From Chitinophagaceae bacterium (GTDB taxonomy: Bacteria > Bacteroidota > Bacteroidia > Chitinophagales > Chitinophagaceae): 64,000 nt of DNA. A program made the position numbers and the translations under genes. The notes under the pieces were generated by a model. It searched no databases. It worked only from the letters and a program-made list of their open reading frames with translations, and was not told the origin of the DNA. Numbering within the stretch: position 1 is the first letter of the stretch; each line of letters opens with the position of its first letter. Positions 28,155-37,172 of the stretch are shown here, piece by piece. The stretch spans positions 1 to 64,000 of the forward strand of contig JAICXX010000005.1 in assembly GCA_025934485.1 (NCBI GenBank). The letters are read 5' to 3'.

Positions 28155-29097
28155 GCCCAATGAGCAACTCCGATGCCGCCTTACCCATCTCGAACGCCGG
28201 CTGCCGCACCGTCGTCAACCCGGGACAAAAAAGCTCCGCCGCATTGAAATTGCTGAACCCCGCAATGCCCACCTGCTCCGGTATCCGGTAACCGCGCCGC
28301 CTGAGCAACGCATAGCAACCCATCGTGAGCCGGTCCGAAGCACAAAGCAACGCATCGGGCGGGGAGGGGAGCGCCATCAGTTCTGTCACCGCCTGCTCGA
28401 TCTCCTCGGCAACCATCCCCCCATGCATACAGTATTTAATACAAGCCTCGTCGACGGCAAGACCCGCCTCCTGCAAAGCGTCGAAATATCCCTGCCGCCG
28501 CTCCAGCGTAATAGATACATGCGGACTGCTCGTCACGTGCGCAATGCGCCGGTAACCGGATCGCACCAGCTCGACCGTTGCATCATAGGCCCCACCTCTA
28601 TTATCCGCCACCACCACATGGGTCTGCAGCAGATCCGTCACCCGGTCGAAAAATACGATCGGCAAGCCCTGCTCGTGCAACCTCGTAAAATGATCCAGGT
28701 TCTCCGATTCCGTAGACAACGATACCAGCAATCCGTCCACACTCCGCCACGCCAGGTTCTGCACATTCTTCACCTCCCGCTGATAAGACTCCTGGCTCTG
28801 CGTAATGATCACGAGGTAATCGCTGTTATAAGCTACCGACTCGATGCCACTCAACACCTCGGAGAAAAATACATTCGGCACATTGCACAGCACCACCCCG
28901 ATGCTCCGGCTCCGCTGACTCTTCAGACTCTGCGCCATGACATTGGGCCGGTACTGATGTTCAGAAGCATAACGCTGTACCAGTAGGCGCGTCTCTCCGC
29001 TTATCTTGTAGCTGTCTTTCAGCGCCCGGGATACCGTTGAAACGGAAAGATCGAGCGCCCTGGCAATGTCTTTGATGGTGATGTTCTCCAGCTTCAT
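28063..29097 (-). CDS. LacI-family transcriptional regulator
   Basis: The protein of 344 residues has an N-terminal HTH (TIKDIARALDLSVSTVSRAL) and a periplasmic-binding-like effector domain from about residue 60 (SIGVVLCNVPNVFFSEVLSG, GLLVSLSTES, IVFFDRVTD, DALLCASDRLTMGCYALLRR, VGIAGFSNF). It probably controls sugar genes by sensing a sugar or uronate ligand. An operator-like palindrome sits between the -33 and -7 elements of its own promoter, and part of it recurs before the GH88 gene, pointing to control of itself and GH88. It is convergent with GH88, overlapping by 92 bases. It belongs to a different subgroup from the LacI-like proteins at 29295, 37173 and 49248. Confidence 0.93.
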   Translation of the reverse strand: MKLENITIKDIARALDLSVSTVSRALKDSYKISGETRLLVQRYASEHQYRPNVMAQSLKSQRSRSIGVVLCNVPNVFFSEVLSGIESVAYNSDYLVIITQSQESYQREVKNVQNLAWRSVDGLLVSLSTESENLDHFTRLHEQGLPIVFFDRVTDLLQTHVVVADNRGGAYDATVELVRSGYRRIAHVTSSPHVSITLERRQGYFDALQEAGLAVDEACIKYCMHGGMVAEEIEQAVTELMALPSPPDALLCASDRLTMGCYALLRRRGYRIPEQVGIAGFSNFNAAELFCPGLTTVRQPAFEMGKAASELLIGLIESKRPPREYEQRVFATELVARGSTARVR

Positions 29098-29116
29098 ACC
29101 CCTCGATTTTATATGT

Positions 29117-29148
29117 TAAACGTACATTTAATGCTAACGTTTGCACAA
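29117..29148 (-). promoter_or_regulatory. autoregulated promoter of the lacI-type gene
   Basis: Read on the minus strand, TTG (29148-29146) and TACGTTTA (29124-29117) are separated by 21 bases, a good match to the Bacteroidota -33/-7 pattern. The near-palindrome TGCTAACGTTTGCA (+ strand 29132-29145, two mismatches between arms) lies exactly between them, where a bound repressor would block RNA polymerase. Confidence 0.6.
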
Positions 29149-29166
29149 AAAAAAGCATCCCCCGGC

Positions 29167-29197
29167 TTGCTCCATATCCCGCGACCTTCTATCTTTA
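29167..29197 (+). promoter_or_regulatory. promoter of the HTH-less regulator-susCD operon
   Basis: TTG at 29167-29169 and TATCTTTA at 29190-29197 are spaced by 20 bases, matching the Bacteroidota sigma factor consensus. Transcription would begin near 29204, directly before two palindromes. Confidence 0.6.
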
Positions 29198-29206
29198 CCA
29201 TCGAAT

Positions 29207-29222
29207 GCTTAATCCGTTAAGC
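29207..29222. promoter_or_regulatory. operator palindrome, copy 1
   Basis: GCTTAATCCGTTAAGC has 7-base arms with a single mismatch around a central CC. It begins about three bases after the predicted transcription start, a position suited to repression. Copy 2 follows 32 bases on, about three helical turns. Confidence 0.65.
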
Positions 29223-29238
29223 CAAGATACGTAATTTT

Positions 29239-29254
29239 GCTTAACCCGTTAAGC
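29239..29254. promoter_or_regulatory. operator palindrome, copy 2
   Basis: GCTTAACCCGTTAAGC has perfect 7-base arms (GCTTAAC and GTTAAGC) around CC. It differs from copy 1 by one base and lies on the same face of the helix. The TTAAC-N2-GTTAA core is of the LacI-operator kind. The full-length LacI at 37173 or at 28063 is a candidate binder. Confidence 0.7.
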
Positions 29255-29294
29255 TGAATGTAAAATATCCAAAAAAAATGCCCCCGCGTAAAAA

Positions 29295-30152
29295 ATGCGA
29301 TTGAATAGCCATATCATTGCCATGCTGGTCGAGGATATCTCCGACCCCTTTTTCTCCGCGATAGCCCGTATCATCGAAGAACAGGCCCATCAGCAGGGAT
29401 ACAAGATCTTCTACTCCAGCACCGGCAACGACGACACCGTCGCACGGGACCTGATCAAAGTCTACCGGAATGCAGCGGCCGGCGCCTTTATCATCGCCCC
29501 GACGGCCGGCATCGGCCCGGAGATCGCCGCCCTCCGCCAGGAAGGCATACCCCTCGTATGCTTCGACCGCTATATCCCCGGCATCCCGGTAAAAAAGGTC
29601 ATCGTCGATAACAAGCAGGCCTCCATCCTGGCCGTCCGGCACCTGTGGGAGAATGACTACCGCCGCATCGCCTTCGTCACGCTCGACTCGAACCAGACGC
29701 AGATGACCCAAAGGCTGGAAGGCTACCTCGAATCCATAAGCCATCAGTACTTTCCATCCTTTATCCTTCGTATCCCCTTCGGCCTCGCTCCCGCGATCAT
29801 GACACACAGGATCGGCGCCTTTCTCCAGCTCGAAGCACCCGACGCAGTCATCTTCGCTACCAACTACCTCGCCGTCAGCGGCCTCCGCGCCATGTCCGCC
29901 CTCGGGGCCAACATCCCGGATGATATCGCCGTATTGGGTTTCGACGACAGCCCCTACTTTGCACTTTGCTCACCCTCTATCACCGCCATCGCACAACCCG
30001 TGCAGGCCATCGCACAAACTATCCTTGAATACCTCACCGGCGCCGGCACCGGCCGGCCGGATACCACCATCCTGCCCGTGACTCTCGTCGCCCGGCAGTC
30101 CACCGTACCCCATTCCTCCATTCTTAATCCAAAACAAATCTTGCCAAAATGA
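29295..30152 (+). CDS. LacI-type effector-binding domain without DNA-binding domain
   Basis: The protein of 285 residues starts at the beginning of the effector domain (SHIIAMLVEDISDPFFSAIA) and covers all of it to a normal LacI end (ILPVTLVARQSTVPH). Familiar landmarks are GAFIIAP, IPLVCFDRY, DAVIFATNYLAVSGLRAMS and IAVLGFDDS. The 60-residue HTH and hinge found in LacI proteins are missing, and no HTH is encoded upstream. A nine-codon frame from ATG 29278 runs into the start through a six-A run; one more A would only add MPPRKK. No signal peptide is visible, so it is cytoplasmic. It resembles 37173-38252 and 49248-50144. It overlaps susC by 4 bases (ATGA), so it is co-translated with the transporter. 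Function is unknown; a ligand-sensing partner of a full-length regulator is possible. Confidence 0.8.
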   Translation: MRLNSHIIAMLVEDISDPFFSAIARIIEEQAHQQGYKIFYSSTGNDDTVARDLIKVYRNAAAGAFIIAPTAGIGPEIAALRQEGIPLVCFDRYIPGIPVKKVIVDNKQASILAVRHLWENDYRRIAFVTLDSNQTQMTQRLEGYLESISHQYFPSFILRIPFGLAPAIMTHRIGAFLQLEAPDAVIFATNYLAVSGLRAMSALGANIPDDIAVLGFDDSPYFALCSPSITAIAQPVQAIAQTILEYLTGAGTGRPDTTILPVTLVARQSTVPHSSILNPKQILPK

Positions 30153-33100
30153 GAAAATTGTTTCTGCTGTTCGGTCTACTGCTGACCATTTACACCCTGC
30201 AGGCGCAGGAGCCGCGGACCGTAGCCGGTCTCTCGGTGCAGGACCATACCATCGAAGGAACTGTCCGCGACTCGGCCACAGGCAACCCCATCCCCGGTGC
30301 CAGCATTCGCGTCAAAGGCTCCAAACGCGGCGTCGCAGCGGACGAACATGGGCACTTCGTCATCAGCCTTCCCTCCGGTCGCGACATCCTCGTGATAAGC
30401 GCCACCGGCTACACGCCCTTCGAAGTCGCCGCCACCAGTGGCACAGTCAACATCCGCCTCGTCGGCGTCAACCAACAGCTGAACGACGTCGTCGTCGTAG
30501 GCTATGGCACTCAGAAAAAAGCCACTCTCACCGGCGCGGTGGCGACCATCAACGACAAGGTCTTCCAGGACCGCGGTCCCATCAGCAACCCCTTCGAGGC
30601 ACTGCAAGGTCAGGCGCCTGGTGTGATCGTTACCCGGACCTCCGGCCAGCCGGGTAAAGAAAACTGGAATTTCCAAATCCGCGGCATCACCTCGACCAAC
30701 TCGGCCCCCCCGCTCGTCATCCTCGACGGCGTCGCCCTATCCGACAACACAGAGCTCAGCATCCTTAACCCGCTGGACATCGACAATATCTCGTTTCTTA
30801 AAGATGCTTCGGCATCTATCTACGGCGCCCGCGCAGCCTACGGTGTCGTGCTGATCACGACAAAAAGGGCCAGGTCCGGAAGACCGGTGATCGAATACGA
30901 CGGCTCCGTGTCGCGTAAGTTCACCGCCCTCATGCCCCACCTGCTCGGCATCCGCCAATGGGGCCAGGGACTCATGCAGGCAACCATCAACGACAACTAC
31001 GGCATCACCCCGCCGTCTACAAGCCTTTGGTACGAAGAAGGTTTTTTTGCAGCCAACCCGCCGGACTCCGGCTGGATCGACCTCACCGCCCTTCCCGGTT
31101 GGGGTGGCTCCGCCATCCCAGGGCTGCTGTACAACGGCCAGCAGGTACCCACTTTCGGCGACGTCAAAGACCTTACTTATTTCAATACCAATATGCAGAA
31201 GATCCTCTGGGGCAATGCCAACTCCACGATGCACAACCTGAGCTTCTCAGGCAGGAATAATAGATCCGGCTACCGCCTCTCGCTGGGCTACCTCAACGAC
31301 GGTAGCCAGCTCCAGTGGGGCACCAACGGCTACCAACGTTACAACGTCCGGCTCAACCACGATTATAGCTTTTCCAAATCGGTCAAGCTGGAGACCAACA
31401 TCTCCCTGGAACGCGGCGATATTCAACAGCCAAGCCTCCTCACCTTCACCGGCTATAGCGCGCTCAGCAACTATGGGCAGCCGGGCCAGCCGGCCCTCAG
31501 CAAGAATGGCCAGCCCTACGAGTGGGGCACCGTACCCAGCCCGCCGGGTATGCTCAAGTACGGCGGCGCTAATAAAACGTACGACTCCCGCATCAACGCC
31601 ATCACCAACCTCACCTGGAATATTGTCGACCATCTGAGCTTCGTCGGAACCGCCGGCTACAACACCCTCTTCGAGGAGATCAACAACCAGCAGAAACAGG
31701 TGAACTTCTATACGTATAATGATGAATATAAGCAGAACCCCACACCGGTGGCGGGAATGTCCAATGGCGGCGGCTCGTTCTACGCCAAGACCTTGAACCG
31801 CGATACGTATTACGATCTCACCGGCCGTCTTCAATATCATAATACCTTCGCCCGCGACCACGAGGTTGGCGTCATGGCCGGCACGTCCTACGAACGCGAC
31901 GAGGTCGACAACTGGAATACCACCACCTATGATCTCGCAGACGACAACTCGCCGTCCCTCAACCTGGGTGTCAACAGCACTACCGCCGGCTTCGTAGCCA
32001 ATACCGAGGCCCAAAACCATTATGCCCTCGCCTCTTTTTTCGGCAGGGTGACCTACAGCTATAAGAACCGCTATCTCGTCGAAGGTCTCGGTCGCTACGA
32101 CGGCTCTTCAAAGTTCACCGCCGCCGACCGCTGGAAGCCGTTTTACGGCGCATCCCTGGGCTGGCGTATCTCGGAAGAGAACTTCATGAAGAACCAAAAC
32201 GTTTTCAACGACCTCAAGCTTCGTGCTTCCTATGGCGAGGCGGGCAACCAGGGCGGCATCGGTGAGTATGATTATATTCAGCTGCTCAACGCAAATTCGA
32301 ACCAGGCCCTGCTCGGCACTGCGCCCGTGGTCTCGGTTTCAACCACCGGCACCCTCGTCTCACTCAACCGTACATGGGAGACGGTAAAAAAGAAGAACAT
32401 CGGCGTCGACTTTGCCACCCTAAGAAACCGCCTCACCGGCACTTTCGATTATTTCTGGAACGAGAATGCCAATATGCTCCTGGACCAAACCTATCCCGCC
32501 GTCCTCGGCGCTTCGGCACCCGCTGAGAACATCGGTGACTTGCGTACCTGGGGCTGGGAAGGTATCCTAACCTGGCAAGACCGCATCGGCAAAGACTTCA
32601 GCTATAGCGTATCCGTGAACATGACCAATAACGAGGATAAGCTGGTTCACTACGGCGGCGCCAACGTTGTGAGCAAGGGCTATAACAGTAATGTGGAAGG
32701 GTACCCGGTGGGCTCTTATTTCGGTCTCAAATATGCCGGCCGCATCCAAAGCCAGAAACAGCTCGATGCCTATAACGCGGCTTATGCGCCCACCGGCAGC
32801 ACGAACAATGTCGGGCTGCCCATCCCGACGCCACTTGCCAGCCCCGCCGGCCAGTTCAGCGGCCTTCGCCCGGGTGATAACATGTACAAAGACGTTAACG
32901 GCGACGGAAAACTCAACATCGGAACCAGCACCAAGGACATGGGCGACCTCGTTTACCTGGGCCGCGACGATCCTAACTATGCATGGGGCACCACGCTCGG
33001 CGTGCGATGGAAAGGTTTCGACATCCAGGCGATCTTCCAGGGCGTTATGAAACGCTCCGTTTGGCGCACCGGTAGTACGGCTAACTGGGATGTTCCTTAC

Positions 33101-33478
33101 GGCACCGTCTACCAGTCGCAGGGCAATTACTGGTGGGGCAATGTATGGAGCCCCACGCATCCCAACGCTCATTACCCGAACCTGCACACCGGCGGCGGCG
33201 GGATCAACGGCTACAACTACCAGGCCTCTTCCTGGTCGATGCAGAACGGTGCCTATATGCGACTCAAGAACGCCGTGATCGGCTACAGCGTTCCCCAAAA
33301 GATCATCGACCGCTGGAAAGGCGTCACACGCCTTCGCTTCTATGTTTCCGGCAGCGATCTCTGGGAGATCACCCATATCCACGACGGCTGGGACCCGGAA
33401 GTGATCAGGACCGTCAACGGTAACGAACGGTACCCCTTCTATCGCTACCTGACCTTTGGTGCCAACCTGACCTTCTAA
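30149..33478 (+). CDS. susC: SusC/RagA-family TonB-dependent transporter
   Basis: The protein of 1109 residues has a signal peptide ending TIYTLQAQ, a carboxypeptidase-like domain (IEGTVRDSATGNPIPGASI), the characteristic link VVVVGYGTQKKATLTGAV, a plug (QIRGITSTNSAPPLVILDGV, FLKDASASIYGARAAYGVVL) and a large barrel ending YRYLTFGANLTF. This is the outer-membrane channel that imports oligosaccharides together with its SusD lid. It is co-translated with the HTH-less LacI-type gene and followed after 18 bases by susD. Substrate specificity cannot be read directly; the surrounding enzymes point to uronate-containing glycans. Confidence 0.95.
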   Translation: MRKLFLLFGLLLTIYTLQAQEPRTVAGLSVQDHTIEGTVRDSATGNPIPGASIRVKGSKRGVAADEHGHFVISLPSGRDILVISATGYTPFEVAATSGTVNIRLVGVNQQLNDVVVVGYGTQKKATLTGAVATINDKVFQDRGPISNPFEALQGQAPGVIVTRTSGQPGKENWNFQIRGITSTNSAPPLVILDGVALSDNTELSILNPLDIDNISFLKDASASIYGARAAYGVVLITTKRARSGRPVIEYDGSVSRKFTALMPHLLGIRQWGQGLMQATINDNYGITPPSTSLWYEEGFFAANPPDSGWIDLTALPGWGGSAIPGLLYNGQQVPTFGDVKDLTYFNTNMQKILWGNANSTMHNLSFSGRNNRSGYRLSLGYLNDGSQLQWGTNGYQRYNVRLNHDYSFSKSVKLETNISLERGDIQQPSLLTFTGYSALSNYGQPGQPALSKNGQPYEWGTVPSPPGMLKYGGANKTYDSRINAITNLTWNIVDHLSFVGTAGYNTLFEEINNQQKQVNFYTYNDEYKQNPTPVAGMSNGGGSFYAKTLNRDTYYDLTGRLQYHNTFARDHEVGVMAGTSYERDEVDNWNTTTYDLADDNSPSLNLGVNSTTAGFVANTEAQNHYALASFFGRVTYSYKNRYLVEGLGRYDGSSKFTAADRWKPFYGASLGWRISEENFMKNQNVFNDLKLRASYGEAGNQGGIGEYDYIQLLNANSNQALLGTAPVVSVSTTGTLVSLNRTWETVKKKNIGVDFATLRNRLTGTFDYFWNENANMLLDQTYPAVLGASAPAENIGDLRTWGWEGILTWQDRIGKDFSYSVSVNMTNNEDKLVHYGGANVVSKGYNSNVEGYPVGSYFGLKYAGRIQSQKQLDAYNAAYAPTGSTNNVGLPIPTPLASPAGQFSGLRPGDNMYKDVNGDGKLNIGTSTKDMGDLVYLGRDDPNYAWGTTLGVRWKGFDIQAIFQGVMKRSVWRTGSTANWDVPYGTVYQSQGNYWWGNVWSPTHPNAHYPNLHTGGGGINGYNYQASSWSMQNGAYMRLKNAVIGYSVPQKIIDRWKGVTRLRFYVSGSDLWEITHIHDGWDPEVIRTVNGNERYPFYRYLTFGANLTF

Positions 33479-33496
33479 TCTGTAAAACCAAACACA

Positions 33497-35323
33497 ATGA
33501 AACGATTTTCATATACCTCTCTGCTGGTTGCCCTGCTCGGCCTAGCTCACACCGGCTGCAAAAAAGGGCTCGACCTAACCCCGCTCGACAAGCTTTCCGA
33601 CGCCAGCTTCTTCCAGACGGCAAACGACTTCAAGCTCTTCGCCAACCAGTACTACGGCTGGCTCAAGAACTTCACCACGCTCGACGGCATCCTCGATAAC
33701 CCACACTCCGACACCCGGTCCGACCTCTTCGGCGGCGGCGGCGCCTTTGGTTCGGGCACCAACACGGTGCCTACCACGGAATCCAACTCCGGTAACGCCG
33801 GCAACTGGGTCGTCGACTATACCCGTATCTATGCAACCAACTACCTGCTGACAAAAGCCGCTGCCTATAAGACCCCGGCCGATATCGCGCAGTTTGTCGC
33901 CGAAGCGCATTTCTTCCGCGCCTACGTCTATTTCGACCTGCTCGAACAATACGGCGGTGTACCGCTCGTCCAGTCGCTGCTGACACCCAACTCGCCGCAA
34001 TTGTATGGCCCGCGCAGCACCCGCGACTCTATCGTGAATTTCATCATTGCCGACCTCCAGGCCGCCATCCCCAACCTGCCGGCTTCGATCGCCAACACGT
34101 CTACCGACTATGGCCGCGTCACCGCCATGGCCGCCCAGGCCTTCCTCGGTCGCGTCGCCCTGTATGAAGGCACCTGGCAGGAGTTTCGCAGCGGTAGCAC
34201 GTCCCGCATAGACTCCTTGCTGGATATGTCCGCAGCCGCCAGCAACGCCGTCATCTCCAGCGGCCAATATGCGCTATTCGGGACCGCCGCCTCCAACGCC
34301 CTCGGCGGCAACAGCACCATCCTGGGCGATTCGGCACAGAAGTATATGTTCGTGCTCGAAGACGTGAAATCCAACCCCGCAGGTATCGTCAAATCGGCGA
34401 ACCACGAATATCTTCTGGCTACCCGCTACGATGCCACCCTCAAGATCACCGGACAGAATATTACCCACTCGCAGAATACCGGCATGAACAGGAAGATTGC
34501 CGACATGTACCTCTGCACCGATGGGTTGCCTATAGAAAAATCCCCACTCTTCCAGGGCTATTCCACCTTCCTTTCTGAATACCAGAACCGTGATAACCGC
34601 ATGCGGTATACCATGGTCGTACCCTACGGGTATTACTGGAAAGGAAACGCGAACTATCGCGTCGATTGGGTAGGCGGCACACTTGACAAGAAGGATGCCA
34701 TCGGCCCCATCATCCCCACGGGCTACGGTCACCAGAAATGGGCCACCGAACGCCAATGTCCGGACCGGTCCGAGTCCGAAGATTATCCTGTGATCCGTTA
34801 CGCGGAAGTATTGCTAAACTATGCCGAAGCCGTTTTCGAACGTAACGGCGCGATCAGCGACGCGGATCTCAACAAATCGCTGAACCTGGTACGCCTCCGG
34901 ATCAACACGGACAACGGCATGCCGCCCCTGACCAACGCCTTCGTCGCCGCTAACGGCCTGGATATGCGCACCGAGATCCGCCGCGAACGTGCCATCGAAC
35001 TCTTCGACGAAGACTTCCGCCTGGACGACATCAAACGCTGGCATAGCGCAGCCACCGACCTCGTCTCCAATGTGGGCGGTATCGCCTATGACAACGCAGC
35101 GGCCTTCGTGAGCCCCTGGCCCGTCTCTATCGAATGGACCGGTACCCAGTATCAAAACGGCCCCAATGCCTATAAGGCCGGGTCCACTTTGCCCAAAGAC
35201 GCCAACGGCTGCATCATCACCGACCAAACCGGCCGCCAATGGACGGAAAAGAACTATCTGTACCCCATTCCGGCCCAGCAGATCGCACTCAACCCCGCAT
35301 TAACGCAAAACCCTGGGTGGTAA
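33497..35323 (+). CDS. susD: SusD/RagB-family glycan-binding lipoprotein
   Basis: The protein of 608 residues has a lipoprotein signal (LLGLAHTGC, Cys21) and an N-terminal region typical of SusD (LDLTPLDKLSDASFFQT, NYLLTKAAAYKTP, FVAEAHFFRAYVYFDLLEQY, VTAMAAQAFLGRVALY). The C-terminal landmarks include YPVIRYAEVLLNYAEAVFER, RRERAIELFDEDFRLDDIKR and YPIPAQQIALNPALTQNPGW. It is the surface lid of the SusC channel and binds the oligosaccharide before import. The stop is followed after 16 bases by the GH97 gene. Confidence 0.95.
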   Translation: MKRFSYTSLLVALLGLAHTGCKKGLDLTPLDKLSDASFFQTANDFKLFANQYYGWLKNFTTLDGILDNPHSDTRSDLFGGGGAFGSGTNTVPTTESNSGNAGNWVVDYTRIYATNYLLTKAAAYKTPADIAQFVAEAHFFRAYVYFDLLEQYGGVPLVQSLLTPNSPQLYGPRSTRDSIVNFIIADLQAAIPNLPASIANTSTDYGRVTAMAAQAFLGRVALYEGTWQEFRSGSTSRIDSLLDMSAAASNAVISSGQYALFGTAASNALGGNSTILGDSAQKYMFVLEDVKSNPAGIVKSANHEYLLATRYDATLKITGQNITHSQNTGMNRKIADMYLCTDGLPIEKSPLFQGYSTFLSEYQNRDNRMRYTMVVPYGYYWKGNANYRVDWVGGTLDKKDAIGPIIPTGYGHQKWATERQCPDRSESEDYPVIRYAEVLLNYAEAVFERNGAISDADLNKSLNLVRLRINTDNGMPPLTNAFVAANGLDMRTEIRRERAIELFDEDFRLDDIKRWHSAATDLVSNVGGIAYDNAAAFVSPWPVSIEWTGTQYQNGPNAYKAGSTLPKDANGCIITDQTGRQWTEKNYLYPIPAQQIALNPALTQNPGW

Positions 35324-35339
35324 CGTAAATTGCCGTAGC

Positions 35340-37133
35340 ATGAAAACCACCTTGTTTGCACTTGCATTCCTCATTTCCGTGGGGGCTCCGGCCGGCCCCA
35401 TCGCCTCCCTGCGTTCTCCAAATAAACGGCAACACCTGGAGCTCGCACTCGATACAGCCGGCAATCTCATCTATCATTATCTCAGCGGCGACACAGTCAT
35501 CATCGACTGGTCGCCGCTTGGCTTTATCACGGATAAACTCCTCTCCAAAACCCGGATCACCGCCGTCAGTAGCCCCAAAAGCTACAGCCAAAGATTCGCC
35601 TGGCCGCTCGGCGAGAACGATACCATCGACAACACCTACAACGGGCTCACCGTCTCCTGCCGTCGCGGCAACCTCGCCTTCGCACTCGACATCCGCCTCT
35701 ACGACGGTTCCGCCGCCTTCCGCTACCGGCTCCCCCAAAAAAACGGCGTGAAAAACGAAACCATCACCATCCGCCGGGAACTCACGGGCTTCCGATTACG
35801 AGGCGCTTACACGCTCTACCAATATAATCAGGAATCGGTATTCACCCCCACAGCAACCGATACCCTCCAAAAAACCTGCGACCTTCCGGCTACGCTCACT
35901 AACGGACATACCTACATCAGCATCGGCGAATCCGACAACGATGACTACACCAAAGCCGAACTGGCCGCCACGGCAAACGGTCTGACACTAACATATCCCC
36001 ACGACACACTCGTCGAGATTCAAGACCACACCCCCTGGCGCACCATCAGCATCGCCTCCACCGCCATCGGCCTTCACCGTTGCAGCGAGCTCAACTTAAA
36101 GCTAACGCCGCAAGGAGCCGCCAACCCAAAAAACATCCGCCCCGGAAAACTCATCCGCGCCAAACTCACCACGCGCGCCGGCCTCGACTGCATCGACTTC
36201 GCCGCCAAACATCATTTTCAATACATCCTCTTCGACGCCGGCTGGTATGGCGCAGAGTTCCGAACGATCTCCGACCCCACCAAATCCATCGCCGCCATCG
36301 ACATGCCCGCCGTCATCCGCTATGGAAAAGCACACCGCATCGGCATCATCCTCTACGTCAATTATGTCGGCCTCCGCGCCCACCTCGACACCATTCTGCC
36401 CCTCTATAAACAATGGGGTGTCGCCGGACTCAAATTCGGTTTCGTCGACGGGATAACTCAAGATGGCATCCGCTGGCTCGCAAAAGCGATCAAAAAGGCA
36501 ACTGCAAGAGGCTTTATCCTCGACATCCACGATAACTATAAACCCACCGGCCTCAGCCACCGCTGGCCGGGCTTGCTCACCCAGGAAGGCATCCGCGGTG
36601 ACGAGCATGGACCCGATGCCTTCCACACCACCGTGCTGCCCTTCACCCGCTTCCTGGCCGGACCCGCCGACTTCACCTTCTGCTATCCCAATGCCCGCAA
36701 CAGCTTCGCAAAAAACCTTCACGTCAGTAAGGCCCAGCAGTTGGCGCTCACGGTGATCTACTTCAGCCCGCTGCAATCCATTTTCTGGTACGGGGATCCC
36801 AACGATTATACAAATGAAAAAGACATCGAGTTCTTCACCCTCGTTCCTACAGTATGGGACGAGACCCACTACCTCGCCGGCGAGATCGGGAAGTACATCA
36901 GCGTCGCGCGCCGCCACGGCGACACCTGGTTCATCGGCAACGCCGCCGGCCCACAGGGCGTCACGGCCTCCCTCCGTCTCGACTTCCTGAAAGCACAAAG
37001 AACCTATGACGCCACCATCTACCAGGACGACGGCCATGGCGGCATCGCCATCCGCCACGAAGAATTAAAAGCACACGACCTGCTGAACATCCATCTTCCC
37101 GCGGCTGGCGGCGAGGCAATGATTCTGCGATGA
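35340..37133 (+). CDS. GH97 family glycoside hydrolase
   Basis: The protein of 597 residues has a signal peptide, an N-terminal beta-sandwich (about 25-260) and a TIM-barrel catalytic domain (YILFDAGWYGAEF, WGVAGLKFGFVDG at about 358-371, FILDIHDNYKPTG, TQEGIRGDEHG with Glu416 and Glu422). A short beta domain follows (YISVARRHGDTWFIGNAAG). GH97 enzymes hydrolyse alpha-glucosides or alpha-galactosides. Gly367 stands where retaining members are reported to have an Asp nucleophile, which hints at the inverting lineage. The second GH97 domain at 50144 has the same feature. It is the last structural gene of the susCD operon before two regulators. Confidence 0.88.
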   Translation: MKTTLFALAFLISVGAPAGPIASLRSPNKRQHLELALDTAGNLIYHYLSGDTVIIDWSPLGFITDKLLSKTRITAVSSPKSYSQRFAWPLGENDTIDNTYNGLTVSCRRGNLAFALDIRLYDGSAAFRYRLPQKNGVKNETITIRRELTGFRLRGAYTLYQYNQESVFTPTATDTLQKTCDLPATLTNGHTYISIGESDNDDYTKAELAATANGLTLTYPHDTLVEIQDHTPWRTISIASTAIGLHRCSELNLKLTPQGAANPKNIRPGKLIRAKLTTRAGLDCIDFAAKHHFQYILFDAGWYGAEFRTISDPTKSIAAIDMPAVIRYGKAHRIGIILYVNYVGLRAHLDTILPLYKQWGVAGLKFGFVDGITQDGIRWLAKAIKKATARGFILDIHDNYKPTGLSHRWPGLLTQEGIRGDEHGPDAFHTTVLPFTRFLAGPADFTFCYPNARNSFAKNLHVSKAQQLALTVIYFSPLQSIFWYGDPNDYTNEKDIEFFTLVPTVWDETHYLAGEIGKYISVARRHGDTWFIGNAAGPQGVTASLRLDFLKAQRTYDATIYQDDGHGGIAIRHEELKAHDLLNIHLPAAGGEAMILR

Positions 37134-37172
37134 ACTGGGTTTTCCGCGGTATAATGCCTATTTTGCAACTAT

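Noticed and set aside
27991-28986. A 331-codon plus-strand frame over the lacI gene
   Set aside because: Arg/His/Pro-rich shadow of a well-supported LacI protein.
29278-29304. Possible programmed frameshift at a six-A run before the HTH-less LacI-like gene
   Set aside because: The upstream frame is only nine codons and a shift would add just MPPRKK, so no HTH is restored and no function is gained.
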